64,000 nucleotides of DNA from positions 1-64,000 of the forward strand of contig NZ_WBMT01000009.1 in assembly GCF_008923185.1 (NCBI RefSeq). The letters run 5' to 3'. Source of the DNA: Actinomadura rudentiformis. GTDB taxonomy: Bacteria > Actinomycetota > Actinomycetes > Streptosporangiales > Streptosporangiaceae. Below, one piece after another: positions 1 through 8,377 of the stretch (position 1 is the first letter of the stretch; each line of letters starts with the position of its first letter). The position numbers and the translations under genes are program-made. A model generated the notes under the pieces. It had not been told where the DNA came from, did not search any database, and saw only the letters and a program-made list of their open reading frames with translations.

Positions 1-1150
1 ACAGCGTGCTCATCAGCAGGTCGATCGAGTGCGGCTTCGGATCGTTCGCGCGGTCCCGCCGCAGTGCCGCCAGCCGTTCGGCCGCCTGGGGGTCTCCTGC
101 GGCGGCGCGGACGCGCAGGAGGGCGAGTGCCCTGTCGATGTCGCCGGCGTTGATGGTCTGGTCGACCATGGCGGCGGCCTCGTCGGGGGACGCGCGGATG
201 ATCTCGATGCGGTCCGGCCGGGACTCCAGGTCGGCGAGGTGTTCGGCGGCCCACTGTTCGGGACGGCGGCGCAGGAGCGACAGGGCGTCGTCCAGCGCGC
301 CGTCCTGGACGATCATCAGCTCGACCAGGCAGGTGGTGGTGAACCGGTCGGCCGCGTTGGGGTGGTCCCGCAGAACGCGCATGGCGTCGTCCATCCGGCC
401 GTTCTCCAGAAACAGGCCGATCAGGGGGCGCGCGTCGTAGTCGTTCAGGGTTCCGGACTGCAGGCGGTACGCCTCGGCGGCCCCGGCGGCGTCACCCTGT
501 TTGCGGTAGAGGTCCACGAGCCGGTGCGCCGCGCCGGGGCTCCGCTCGGCGAAGGCGTGAAGCAAAGGGATCGCCTCTGCGTAGCGGCGCTGACGTTCCA
601 TCTCGGCGACCAGGGGTTCGGCTGAGGCGTAGCCGACCTGTTCCGGATGTTTCCGGACGGCGAGGTCGGCCAGTTTCCGGTATCCCTTGTGGCGCAGGGC
701 GAGGATGATCCGGTCCGACACGTAGACGTCGCCGGACGACACGTGGGCGTGCAGGTCGGTGCCGCGGTCCCGTTCGAGCAGCCACATGACCAGGCGCTCG
801 GCCGCGTCCGGATCACCGGCTTTGGCCCGTTCCCGCAGCTCCTCGGTCCTGCCGTGCTCGGCCAGCAGGTACGCCAGCGAGCGGGCGGCCAGGGTCCGTT
901 CCGTGGGCGACTGCGCTCTTTCGGCGCAGTCGCCGAGCACGGCGATCGCGTCGTCCACCCGGTCCCGGGCCAGGAGCAGGTCGGCCACCTGCGCGGCCGC
1001 GGACGCCTCGGCGATCCCGTGGTCGCGCAGGAGAGCCAACGCGGCCGAGGAGTCATCACGTTCGACGTGCTCGGCGGCCAGGCCGTCGACACGGCGGCGG
1101 GCGTCGCCCGGCCGGAGTCTCGTACGGAGCCACTGCCACGAAACGGCCAC
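1..1150 (-). CDS. alpha-solenoid (TPR/Sel1-like) repeat protein, 3' end outside window
   Basis: About 383 residues are visible and the frame stays open to the window edge, so the C-terminus is missing. The protein is a series of short Ala/Leu/Arg-rich helical pairs, for example AGDPDAAERLVMWLLE and AGDIDRALALLRVRAAAGDP, which resemble tetratricopeptide or Sel1 repeats. No catalytic motif or signal peptide is seen. The start is taken as GTG at 1150, after an in-frame stop at 1168-1166, with a GAGGCGAGG stretch just upstream. A scaffold or protein-interaction role is inference from fold type only. Confidence 0.7.
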   Translation of the reverse strand, partial: MAVSWQWLRTRLRPGDARRRVDGLAAEHVERDDSSAALALLRDHGIAEASAAAQVADLLLARDRVDDAIAVLGDCAERAQSPTERTLAARSLAYLLAEHGRTEELRERAKAGDPDAAERLVMWLLERDRGTDLHAHVSSGDVYVSDRIILALRHKGYRKLADLAVRKHPEQVGYASAEPLVAEMERQRRYAEAIPLLHAFAERSPGAAHRLVDLYRKQGDAAGAAEAYRLQSGTLNDYDARPLIGLFLENGRMDDAMRVLRDHPNAADRFTTTCLVELMIVQDGALDDALSLLRRRPEQWAAEHLADLESRPDRIEIIRASPDEAAAMVDQTINAGDIDRALALLRVRAAAGDPQAAERLAALRRDRANDPKPHSIDLLMSTL

Positions 1151-1453
1151 AACCAGCGCCTCGCCTCACGTAGGTCCCGGCAATGACGCCATGGTACGGG
1201 CCGTACACGATCCGACACCGGGAGGACAGGCGGGCGGGGAAGGGGCGCCGGCCCGCCTGCCCAGGTCTGTTAGAAGCTGCGATCGGCAGAGCCGCATCAT
1301 GGCCGGCCAACGCGGAACCGTTCGCGGTGGCGTCACCGTGACGGACTCACGAACGGCTCGTACACCTCTGCCGTACGGACCTGGCGTTTGGATCGATCTA
1401 AAACGGCCCGGAGGCACGCTCGGAGATGGTGAGAATGTGCTGGTCAGGCGGGG
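1151..1453. other. intergenic region without a recognised gene
   Basis: This stretch between the repeat protein and tRNA-Lys has no reading frame with convincing coding character. It must contain the promoter of the leftward gene and whatever ends the tRNA transcript; no strong hairpin with a T-tract is seen next to the tRNA. Confidence 0.5.
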
Positions 1454-1526
1454 TGCGCCGTCAGGGACTTGAACCCCGAACCCGCGGATTAAGAGTCCGC
1501 TGCTCTGCCAATTGAGCTAACGGCGC
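1454..1526 (-). tRNA. tRNA-Lys (anticodon CTT)
   Basis: The minus strand gives a 73-nt cloverleaf with acceptor arms GCGCCGT/ACGGCGC, D-arm, anticodon stem GCGGA/TCCGC around loop CTCTTAA (anticodon CTT), and T-loop GGTTCAAGTC. CCA is not encoded. The gene plus three flanking bases (1451-1526) is repeated without change at 14478-14553. Confidence 0.96.
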
Positions 1527-1637
1527 GTGTCGCGCGTGGCGACCCCGAAAGGCTACCAGGCGGGGGAGGGTGGATCGTCCGTTGTCGGGAGCGGGTGAGA
1601 CGATGCGGGGGCCTTCCAGCGGACGAAAGGACCCCTA

Positions 1638-2252
1638 GTGGCGGTGGAATCGACGGTCAGGAGGCTCTCGGCGGACGATGCCAAGGTGGTCGCGGGCGTG
1701 CTGGCGCGGGCGTTCGACGACGATCCGGTCTGGCAGTGGATCATCCCCGAGGCGGACGGCCGGGTGCGCAGGCTGTCGCTGGTCTTCGAGCTGATCACGC
1801 GGAAGGTCCATCAGCCGCGGGGCGGGTGCGAGGTCGCCGGTCGTGGCTCGGGGGAGATCGAAGCGGCGGCATTGTGGGATCCGCCCGGCGAATGGAAGGT
1901 GCCGCTGAGTGCCCAGCTCGGGCAGCTGGTGCCACTGGCGCGGTCGTTCGGGCTCCGGCTGCCGGCGGCGCTGCGGGCCCTGGGCGCGATCGAGAAGCGC
2001 CATCCCAAGGAACCCCACTGGTATCTCGCCGTGCTCGGCACCGACCCGGCCGCTCAGGGGAATGGGCTGGGGGGAGCGCTGCTGCGGTCGCGGCTGGGGC
2101 GGTGCGATGAGGAACGGCTGCCCGCTTATCTGGAGTCGTCCAAGGAGAGCAACGTCCCGTACTACGAGCAGTTCGGGTTCCGGGTGACCGACCGGTTCGT
2201 CCCGCCCGGGGGGTGCCCGCCGGTCTGGCGGATGTGGCGCCCGTCCGCCTGA
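1638..2252 (+). CDS. GNAT family N-acetyltransferase
   Basis: The 204-residue protein has the acetyl-CoA binding signature of GNAT enzymes, AQGNGLGGALL, near residue 140, followed by SNVPYYEQFGF, the typical beta6-beta7 segment. It should move an acetyl group from acetyl-CoA to an amine; the substrate cannot be read from sequence. The GTG start at 1638 is supported by GAAAGGA a few bases upstream. The topoisomerase IB gene starts about 40 bases downstream on the same strand, so the two may be co-transcribed. Confidence 0.88.
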   Translation: MAVESTVRRLSADDAKVVAGVLARAFDDDPVWQWIIPEADGRVRRLSLVFELITRKVHQPRGGCEVAGRGSGEIEAAALWDPPGEWKVPLSAQLGQLVPLARSFGLRLPAALRALGAIEKRHPKEPHWYLAVLGTDPAAQGNGLGGALLRSRLGRCDEERLPAYLESSKESNVPYYEQFGFRVTDRFVPPGGCPPVWRMWRPSA

Positions 2253-2292
2253 CCCCCAGGGATGACCCCCGTGACGGGGGTAAGAGACCAGC

Positions 2293-3324
2293 ATGCGGCT
2301 CAGTCACAGTGATCCAGAGAGCCCGGGCATCCGTCGCCGGCGCTGTGGCCGTGGATTCCAGTACTTCGGCCCGGACGGCGCTCCGCTGCGCGACCCGGAC
2401 GAGCTCGCCCGGATCAAAGATCTGACGATCCCGCCCGCCTGGAACGATGTTTGGATCTGCCCCTCGTCGTCTGGGCATTTGCAGGCGGTGGGGGTGGATT
2501 CGGAAGGGCGACGGCAATATCTTTATCACGAAGAATGGCGTCGGCAGCGGGATGCTGAAAAACATGAGCGGGTCCTGGAATTCGCGGCTGTTCTGCCGGG
2601 GATCCGTGAAACGCTGACCAAGCACCTGGAGACGCGCGGATATACGCGCGAACGTGTGCTGGCGGCCGCCGTTCGCTTGATCGATCTGGGCTTCTTCCGG
2701 CCGGGCGGACGGGAGTATGTCGAGGAGAACGGCACGTACGGGCTGGCCACGATCCTGCGAGAGCACGTTCACTGCAGCCGGAACCAGGTGACGTTCGAGT
2801 ATGTCGCCAAAGGGTCCAAAGAACGCGAGCAAGTAGTTGCCGAAGAGAATGTGTGCACCGTCGTACGTGGACTGAAACGCCGTAAGGACGACGGCCAGGA
2901 ACTGCTCGCTCACAGGTCGGGGCGGGGGTGGCGCAGCGTCCAGGCCGACGACATCAATGACTACCTGCGCGAGATATCGGGCGGCGACTTCACGGCCAAG
3001 GACTTCCGCACCTGGCACGCCACCGTCCTCGCCGCCGTCGGCCTCGCCGTCTCGGTCGAACCCGACCCCGCCGCCGCGGCCCGCCGCCGAGCGGTCAGCC
3101 GCGTCGTCCAAGAGGTCGCCGAGTACCTGGGCAACACCCCCGCGGTCGCCCGCGCCTCGTACATCGACCCCCGCATCATCGAGCTGTACGAGGACGGCGT
3201 CACGATCAACTCCTCCCTCGGCCGCCTGGGCGAGGGTGTCGGCCCCGGTGAGCTGGCCACGCAGGGTGAAATCGAGGCCGCCGTCCGCCGTCTCCTCATC
3301 CGCGCCAAGAAAAGTGGCAAATGA
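2293..3324 (+). CDS. DNA topoisomerase IB (eukaryote-like, bacterial form)
   Basis: At 343 residues this has the usual length of compact bacterial type IB topoisomerases. It relaxes supercoils by cutting one strand through a 3'-phosphotyrosine. Family segments are visible in order: N-terminal IPPAWNDVWICP, the core RLIDLGFFRPGG and NGTYGLATI, a YVAKGSKER lysine loop, DFRTWHAT with catalytic Arg and His, and the nucleophile in ASYIDPRI near residue 305. All expected catalytic positions appear present. The ATG at 2293 lies shortly after the acetyltransferase gene. Confidence 0.93.
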   Translation: MRLSHSDPESPGIRRRRCGRGFQYFGPDGAPLRDPDELARIKDLTIPPAWNDVWICPSSSGHLQAVGVDSEGRRQYLYHEEWRRQRDAEKHERVLEFAAVLPGIRETLTKHLETRGYTRERVLAAAVRLIDLGFFRPGGREYVEENGTYGLATILREHVHCSRNQVTFEYVAKGSKEREQVVAEENVCTVVRGLKRRKDDGQELLAHRSGRGWRSVQADDINDYLREISGGDFTAKDFRTWHATVLAAVGLAVSVEPDPAAAARRRAVSRVVQEVAEYLGNTPAVARASYIDPRIIELYEDGVTINSSLGRLGEGVGPGELATQGEIEAAVRRLLIRAKKSGK

Positions 3325-3507
3325 TGTGAGTTGAGATGTTTGCTCGCCATGGGGCGGGTAGCGATCACCGCAACGGCCGCTCCTCCGTGGGCCGTATGGG
3401 GTGGGAGTCGAGCGGCCGGAACGGGCGATGCTGGGGGGTATCGAGCCCGTTCCGGTCGCTCTCACATGTCCGCGTCAGCGCGGTGCCTACTTCAGGGGCG
3501 TCTACTT

Positions 3508-3745
3508 CAAGGACGGGGGCGCGTCGCCGATGCTGCTGAGGTAGGCGGCGTACTCCTTGACGTTGGCCTAGGGCGAACGGCGACTCGGCGTTGGTGGAGT
3601 ACATCTCACCGGCGGCGACCGCGGCGAGGGTGTCGGAGATGCCGTCGTTGCCGACGAGTTTGACCTTGCCGGCCAGGTTGCGGGCCTTCAGTGCCGACAG
3701 CACGCCCATGGCCATCTCGTCGTTGGCGGCGGGTGCGTGCCGTTC
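3508..3745 (-). pseudogene. remnant of sugar ABC transporter substrate-binding protein
   Basis: The minus strand encodes a fragment resembling the C-terminal lobe of RbsB-type periplasmic sugar-binding proteins: NDEMAMGVLSALKARN, then GKVKLVGNDGISDTLAAVAA. After FALG the reading frame shifts by one and continues as ANVKEYAAYLSSIGDAPP before a stop. The N-terminal two thirds, signal peptide and partner ABC genes are absent. This is a decayed end fragment. Confidence 0.6.
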
Positions 3746-3761
3746 GGTTAGTGCATGCCGC

Positions 3762-4292
3762 TCAGTCGGTCCGTCCGCGGGTGTAGTGGGCGCGGGCCTT
3801 GGCGCGGTTGCCACAGCCGCTCATGGAGCACCAGCGGCGACGGCCGTTGCGCGATGAGTCGAGGAACCACAGCACGCAGCCGGGTCCGTCGCATTTGCGC
3901 ATCCGGCCGGGTGGCGCCGTCCGTACGAGGTCGAGGAAGGCCCGTCCGGTCTCCCAGGCGGGCCGCCACGCCTCGTCGTCAAGCTCGGAGTGCTCCACCG
4001 GCCCGCCGTCATCGACGCTCAGCCGGAGCAGGCCATGTGCGAGCACGTCGTTGAGCCGATCGTAGTCGTGCTCCTCCAGTGCCTGCCGGATCGCGTGGCG
4101 CGTGTATCGCAGTGGTTCCAGTACGGCCTGGACGTCCTCGTGCACCGGGCCGAGACGCTCCTGGTGTTCGGTGAGCCAGGCGCGCAGGGCGGCGGGGTCT
4201 GCCAGGTGGTCCACCATCCGGCCGTGCTCGGGCCACTCGGTGTTGACCAGGTCCAGGGCCAGTGGCTCGCCGGTGAGTGGTCTGTGAGCCAT
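3762..4292 (-). CDS. CGNR zinc-finger transcriptional regulator
   Basis: The 176-residue protein begins LTGEPLALDLVNTEW, typical of the CGNR (ABATE) family, and ends with the zinc-binding finger CDGPGC...WCSMSGCGNRAKARAHY. The finger is thought to bind DNA while the N-terminal domain senses a ligand. It is divergent from an MFS exporter gene at 4388. The roughly 95-bp gap carries CTAACC/GGTTAG repeats, which suggests control of itself and the exporter. Direct control is inference. Confidence 0.88.
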   Translation of the reverse strand: MAHRPLTGEPLALDLVNTEWPEHGRMVDHLADPAALRAWLTEHQERLGPVHEDVQAVLEPLRYTRHAIRQALEEHDYDRLNDVLAHGLLRLSVDDGGPVEHSELDDEAWRPAWETGRAFLDLVRTAPPGRMRKCDGPGCVLWFLDSSRNGRRRWCSMSGCGNRAKARAHYTRGRTD

Positions 4293-4304
4293 CGCTCCAT
4301 CCTA

Positions 4305-4381
4305 ACCATTAAAACCGTGTTGACAAGTTATATCCCTCCGACCTACGTTCTAACCGGTCAACATGAGTTAGATGGTTAGGG
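4305..4381. promoter_or_regulatory. divergent promoter/operator of CGNR regulator and MFS genes
   Basis: The gap holds CTAACC at about 4310 and again at about 4352, and GGTTAG at about 4374 on the same strand; the last two form an inverted pair. The region is AT-richer than its surroundings and contains TTGACA near 4320. An operator for the adjacent regulator is the simplest reading. Confidence 0.5.
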
Positions 4382-4387
4382 GGTGGG

Positions 4388-5599
4388 ATGGCGATGCGGT
4401 ACCGGTCCGGCTCACGGGCCGCCTGGACGGGGATGGCGGCGATGACGGTGTCCTTCGGACTGAACTTCTCGGCCGGGGTCTTCTTCACTCCGGCGGTGGC
4501 CGCTTACGGGGTGAACGTCGCCGCGATCACCATGGCCGCCGCGGCTGCCACCGGGCTCACCGGGCTGGCGCAACCGGTCATCGGGATGCTGCTCGACCGG
4601 GTCGGGGCCAGGTCGGTACTGCTGACCGCGCTGACCTTGCTGTCCGCCAGCTATCTGACGCTGGCGGTGGTGCAGCAGACCTGGCAGTTCGTGCTCGCCT
4701 ACGTGATCCTCGGCGGGCTCGGCTTCGCGGGATCGTCCAGCCTCGCGGTCAGCACCTTGATCAGCCGAGCGCACGGCGACCGTGCCGGCCCCGCACTGGC
4801 CCGGGCGGCCGTGGGCATCAACCTCGGCCAGCTGATCACACCCTGGGCGGCTACCGCGCTGTTCGAACCGGTCGGTGTACGCACCACCTACGCGTTGCTG
4901 GGCGCGGCAGGGCTCGCGGTCACCGCCGCACTGGCCGTCTTCCTGCCCGCGGACCGCGTTCCCACACAGCCGCCCGGGCCTCTCGGCCGCGAGGGACTGG
5001 GCGGGCGGGGCCGGGTCCTGGCCTCATTCGGGCTGCACGCCGCCACCCTGTACGTCGTGGTCCTGCTTCTGCCCAAGCACGCCACGGAGCTGGGCTGGTC
5101 AAGCGTGGACGCCGGGCGGCTGGTGGCCGTGAGCGCCATCGCGGCGGGCATCGCCTCGGCGGCGTCGGCCCGGCTGCTTCACCGGCACAGTCCCGAGGCG
5201 CTACTGCGCGTCCTGCATCTCGTTCGGGCGTCGGCTCTGGCCTTGGCCGCCATCACCTCCGACCCCCGTGCTCTGGTCGCCGTCGCGGCGCTCTTCGGGA
5301 TCGCCTCCTTCCCGGTGATCCCGCTGACGATGGCCGTACTCACCCGGGGGCTCCAGCCGGCGCGGATAGGCCGTTCGCTCGCTCCGGCCTGGCTCATGCA
5401 CCAGTTCCTTGCCGGGCTCGGCCTGGCCGGGGCCGCCCTCGTCCATTCCCTGTCCGGGGACTATCGCGGCTACTTCGCTCTCGGCGCGGCGCTCAGCCTC
5501 ACCGCCGTCCTGCTGCTCACGCCGCACCGGCCGGCCACTCGCCGCCACCTCCCCGAAGCGCCCGCCCTCGACTCGGCGCCCACCAAGAGCGCCCTATGA
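4388..5599 (+). CDS. MFS transporter, 12 predicted membrane segments
   Basis: The 403-residue hydrophobic protein has major facilitator topology with a motif-A-like loop (GMLLDRVGARSVLLTALTLL) after the second helix. It should be a proton-coupled importer or exporter in the cytoplasmic membrane; the substrate is unknown. The start follows GGGGTGGG and lies directly after the operator shared with the CGNR regulator. An alpha/beta hydrolase follows 45 bases downstream, so regulator, transporter and hydrolase look like one response unit, perhaps removing and degrading an ester, epoxide or halide. Confidence 0.88.
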   Translation: MAMRYRSGSRAAWTGMAAMTVSFGLNFSAGVFFTPAVAAYGVNVAAITMAAAAATGLTGLAQPVIGMLLDRVGARSVLLTALTLLSASYLTLAVVQQTWQFVLAYVILGGLGFAGSSSLAVSTLISRAHGDRAGPALARAAVGINLGQLITPWAATALFEPVGVRTTYALLGAAGLAVTAALAVFLPADRVPTQPPGPLGREGLGGRGRVLASFGLHAATLYVVVLLLPKHATELGWSSVDAGRLVAVSAIAAGIASAASARLLHRHSPEALLRVLHLVRASALALAAITSDPRALVAVAALFGIASFPVIPLTMAVLTRGLQPARIGRSLAPAWLMHQFLAGLGLAGAALVHSLSGDYRGYFALGAALSLTAVLLLTPHRPATRRHLPEAPALDSAPTKSAL

Positions 5600-5643
5600 A
5601 CCCCAACCACCCATGTCAACGACAAGGAACAGGAGATTCCGAC

Positions 5644-6540
5644 ATGTCCACCACCGCCTTCGACGCCCCCGCCGTGTACCCGGTCCGGCACCACACCCTC
5701 GAGATCCAGGGATTGCCGGTCTTCTACCGCGAGGCGGGGAATCCGGCCAACCCGACGCTGGTCCTGCTGCACGGTTTCCCCACCAGCTCGGCGATGTTCC
5801 GGAACCTGCTGCGTGACCTGGCCGACTCGTACCACCTCATCGCCCCCGACCACATCGGCTTCGGACGGTCGGCCATGCCGTCGGTGCGAGAGTTCGACTA
5901 CAGCTTCGAGAACCTCACCAAGATCACCCTTGAGCTCCTGAACGCCCTCGGCGTGGACCGGTTCGCCCTCTACATCCAGGACTACGGCGCTCCGATCGGG
6001 CTGCGCATCGCCGCCCGCAACCCGGAGCGGGTGACCGCGATCATCAGCCAGAGCGGCAACGCCTACCTCGAGGGCTTCACCCCCTTCTGGGACGTCCTTT
6101 TCGCCCACGCCAAGGACCGGGCCGCCAACGAGGTCGAGGTCCGCAAGCTCCTGGAGGCGGACGCGACCAAATGGCAATACACCCACGGTGTCCCCGCCGA
6201 CCGCCTCGACCGCCTGGCACCCGACACCTGGGCCCTCGACCAGGCCTACCTGGACCGGCCCGGCAACAAGGAAATCCAGCTCCAGCTCTTCTGGGACTAT
6301 CAGTTCAACCTCGACGGCTACCCCGGGTTCCAGGAGTACTTCCGGACCCACCGGCCACCGGTACTCGTCACCTGGGGCGAGCACGATGAGATCTTCGGCG
6401 CCGACGGAGCCCGTGCCTACGCCAGGGACCTGCCCGACGCGGAGATCCACCTCCTGGACGCCGGCCACTTCGCCTTGGAGACCCATGGCGCCGAGATCGC
6501 CGCGTTGATCCGCGACTTCCTCAGCCGGAAGCTCTCCTGA
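5644..6540 (+). CDS. alpha/beta hydrolase, haloalkane dehalogenase/epoxide hydrolase type
   Basis: The 298-residue protein has an alpha/beta-hydrolase layout: oxyanion-hole motif HGFPTSS near residue 43, nucleophile elbow IQDYGAP with Asp at about 113, acid in GEHDEIF and base in GHFALE near the C-terminus. An Asp nucleophile points to dehalogenase or epoxide-hydrolase chemistry rather than a serine esterase. The start ATG at 5644 has AGGAG about 10 bases upstream. It probably shares a transcript with the MFS gene. A strong palindromic hairpin follows the stop. Confidence 0.88.
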   Translation: MSTTAFDAPAVYPVRHHTLEIQGLPVFYREAGNPANPTLVLLHGFPTSSAMFRNLLRDLADSYHLIAPDHIGFGRSAMPSVREFDYSFENLTKITLELLNALGVDRFALYIQDYGAPIGLRIAARNPERVTAIISQSGNAYLEGFTPFWDVLFAHAKDRAANEVEVRKLLEADATKWQYTHGVPADRLDRLAPDTWALDQAYLDRPGNKEIQLQLFWDYQFNLDGYPGFQEYFRTHRPPVLVTWGEHDEIFGADGARAYARDLPDAEIHLLDAGHFALETHGAEIAALIRDFLSRKLS

Positions 6541-6589
6541 CCGCTCCCATCCGAGCGCCCGTCCAGTAGAGGGCGCAACCCGCCAGGAC

Positions 6590-6624
6590 GCCCGGGCGGG
6601 GGACCGGCCGGTCCCCGCCCGGGC
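6590..6624 (+). terminator. GC-rich terminator hairpin after the hydrolase gene
   Basis: Two 17-18 base arms (GCCCGGGCGGGGGACCGG and its near-perfect complement) are adjacent. There is no T-run, as is common in actinobacterial terminators. Confidence 0.65.
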
Positions 6625-6736
6625 CGTGCGGTTCCGGTGCGTTATCCCTCAGGGAGATGACAACGAGGAAGGAGCACAGCTGCGCGGGCCGGCTGGCGTA
6701 GAAGGCGTCGATTCACCTGCTGCCGAGCCACGGACG

Positions 6737-6802
6737 CCCGAACAGCACGATGGGCGCTCTCTGGAAACCACGATGGGCGCCCTCTGGAACCGAGGACGCC
6801 CA
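6737..6802. repeat. terminator-like repeat shared with the tRNA-Lys region
   Basis: Bases 6737-6768 match 14417-14448 at all but one position. The motif CACGATGGGCGC is then repeated at about 6769 and forms a hairpin (6774-6802) with TGGGCG/CGCCCA outer and CCTC/GAGG inner stems, the same plan as the hairpin at 14431-14460. Confidence 0.75.
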
Positions 6803-7054
6803 GAACGGGCGAATCAAAGGTTCGGCGGTGACGGCCTTTCTGGCGTTCGTGTTGTTCGGCATGGGCACCTCCGTGGCCCTCCCGTTGAGGTGACTACCTC
6901 GCCGTGCCCGGGCTCAACCGGAGAACAGGCGAGTGACGTCACAGTGGCAGGAACCGCGAGAGAGCAGCGCGACCGTCACCGCCGCTTCGAGGTCTTGAAC
7001 GTTTGGAGTTCACTCTCACGGATATTCCGCCTCCACGCGACAAGGAGGTACTGG

Positions 7055-8374
7055 ATGGAACCCCTCAATGTCTTCGTCCTCGGTCTAGAGGAGGAGAATG
7101 TCGACACGCTGCTGGATGTCCCGTACGCCGCGGAGTGCCGGTTCCATCCGCTGCTCGGCCAGGAGGAGCTGCTGCACGGCGAGATCGACATCGCCGCGCT
7201 CCTCGACAAGGCGCAGCGGCACCTGAAGGGGTTCGACGGCAACATCGACGCGATCGTCGGCTACTGGGACTTCCCGGTCAGCATCATGGTGCCGATTCTG
7301 ACCAGCCGCTTCGGGCTGCGCGGCCCCGACTTGGAGGCGGTCGTCAAGTGCGAGCACAAGTACTGGAGCCGGCTGGAGCAGCAGAAGGTGACCGACGCGT
7401 GTCCGCGGTTCGCGCTGGTGGACCTCGATCATGCCGAACGGTGCCCCGAGGGCATGCGGTACCCGATGTGGCTGAAACCGGTGAAGTCTGTCGACTCCGA
7501 GCTCGCCTTCCATGTGAAAGACGACGCGGAGTTCCGGGACGCGGTCGCGCGAATACGCGAGGGCGTCGACCGCATGGGCAAGCCGTTCGACCATGTACTG
7601 CGCACGCTCGACCTGCCGCCTGAGATCGCCGAGGCCGGCGGTGCGGCCTGTCTGGCAGAAGAGGCGATGTCCGGGGCCCGCGCCGCTGTCGAGGGCTACG
7701 TCCGTGACGGGGACATCAAGGTCTACGGCATCCTCGACTCCATCACGTACCCGGGCGAGTCCAGTTTCCTGCGCCACCAGTACCCGTCCCAGCTGCCACC
7801 TGGGACGCAGCGCCGGTTGGAGGACCTCTCACAGCGAGTGATCGCCCAGATCGGCCTGAACGATTCGACGTTCAGCATCGAGTACTTCTGCGACCCGGAG
7901 ACCGGTGACGTCGGTCTGCTGGAGATCAATCCGCGTCACTCCCAGTCACATGCCCGGCTCTTCGACCAGGTCGACGGCATGGCCAACCACCACTGCATGC
8001 TCAGCCTCGCGCTCGGCCGCGACCCGAGCCTGCCGTACCGCAAGGGCCCGTACGCCCTTGCCGCCAAGTGGTACCTGCGCCGTTTCGAGGACGGGGTCGT
8101 GCGTGGCCGGGCCACCGAGGAGGAAATCGCACAGACGGAGCGCGAAATACCCGGAGTGAACATTCATGCCCTCGTGGACGTGGGGCAGCGGCTCTCGGAG
8201 ATTCCGCGCGCGGAGGACAGCTACAGCCATGAGCTCGCGCACATCTCGGTGGCCGCCGGCGACGAGACCGAGCTGCGGGAGAAGTACGACCGCTGCGTCG
8301 AGGCGCTGGCCTTCACCTTCGACGACGGCGATGAGGACAAGGCCGGCAGGCCGACGGCACGACAGGGGGGATGA
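7055..8374 (+). CDS. ATP-grasp domain ligase
   Basis: The start is fixed by AAGGAGG seven bases before ATG 7055, giving 439 residues. ATP-grasp features are visible: PMWLKPVKSVDSELAF (nucleotide-binding lysine region), a central glycine-poor loop, and the metal-binding end FSIEYFCDPETGDVGLLEINPR. Such enzymes activate a carboxylate as acyl-phosphate and join it to an amine or other nucleophile. The substrate is unknown. The next gene, a CocE/S15 hydrolase, starts 4 bases after the stop, so a ligase and a matching amide or ester hydrolase are co-expressed. Confidence 0.88.
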   Translation: MEPLNVFVLGLEEENVDTLLDVPYAAECRFHPLLGQEELLHGEIDIAALLDKAQRHLKGFDGNIDAIVGYWDFPVSIMVPILTSRFGLRGPDLEAVVKCEHKYWSRLEQQKVTDACPRFALVDLDHAERCPEGMRYPMWLKPVKSVDSELAFHVKDDAEFRDAVARIREGVDRMGKPFDHVLRTLDLPPEIAEAGGAACLAEEAMSGARAAVEGYVRDGDIKVYGILDSITYPGESSFLRHQYPSQLPPGTQRRLEDLSQRVIAQIGLNDSTFSIEYFCDPETGDVGLLEINPRHSQSHARLFDQVDGMANHHCMLSLALGRDPSLPYRKGPYALAAKWYLRRFEDGVVRGRATEEEIAQTEREIPGVNIHALVDVGQRLSEIPRAEDSYSHELAHISVAAGDETELREKYDRCVEALAFTFDDGDEDKAGRPTARQGG

Positions 8375-8377
8375 GCC

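Larger units (their letters stand above)
6541..7054. other. 514-bp intergenic region with decayed repeat hairpins
   Basis: No gene is supported. The region holds the hydrolase terminator, a copy of a 32-bp sequence also found beside the second tRNA-Lys, and the leader of the ATP-grasp gene. A short minus-strand frame starting near 6862 has a good ribosome site but only about 45 codons and no recognisable product. Confidence 0.5.

Noticed and set aside
1451..1526. Left tRNA-Lys as attL of an element ending at 14553
   Set aside because: The copy is a complete tRNA with no hybrid junction, and the terminator repeat at 6737 is a better left-end candidate.
4372..6540. A 722-codon plus-strand frame covering both the MFS and hydrolase genes
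   Set aside because: Its first half is an out-of-frame shadow of the MFS gene; only the part from 5644 is real coding sequence.
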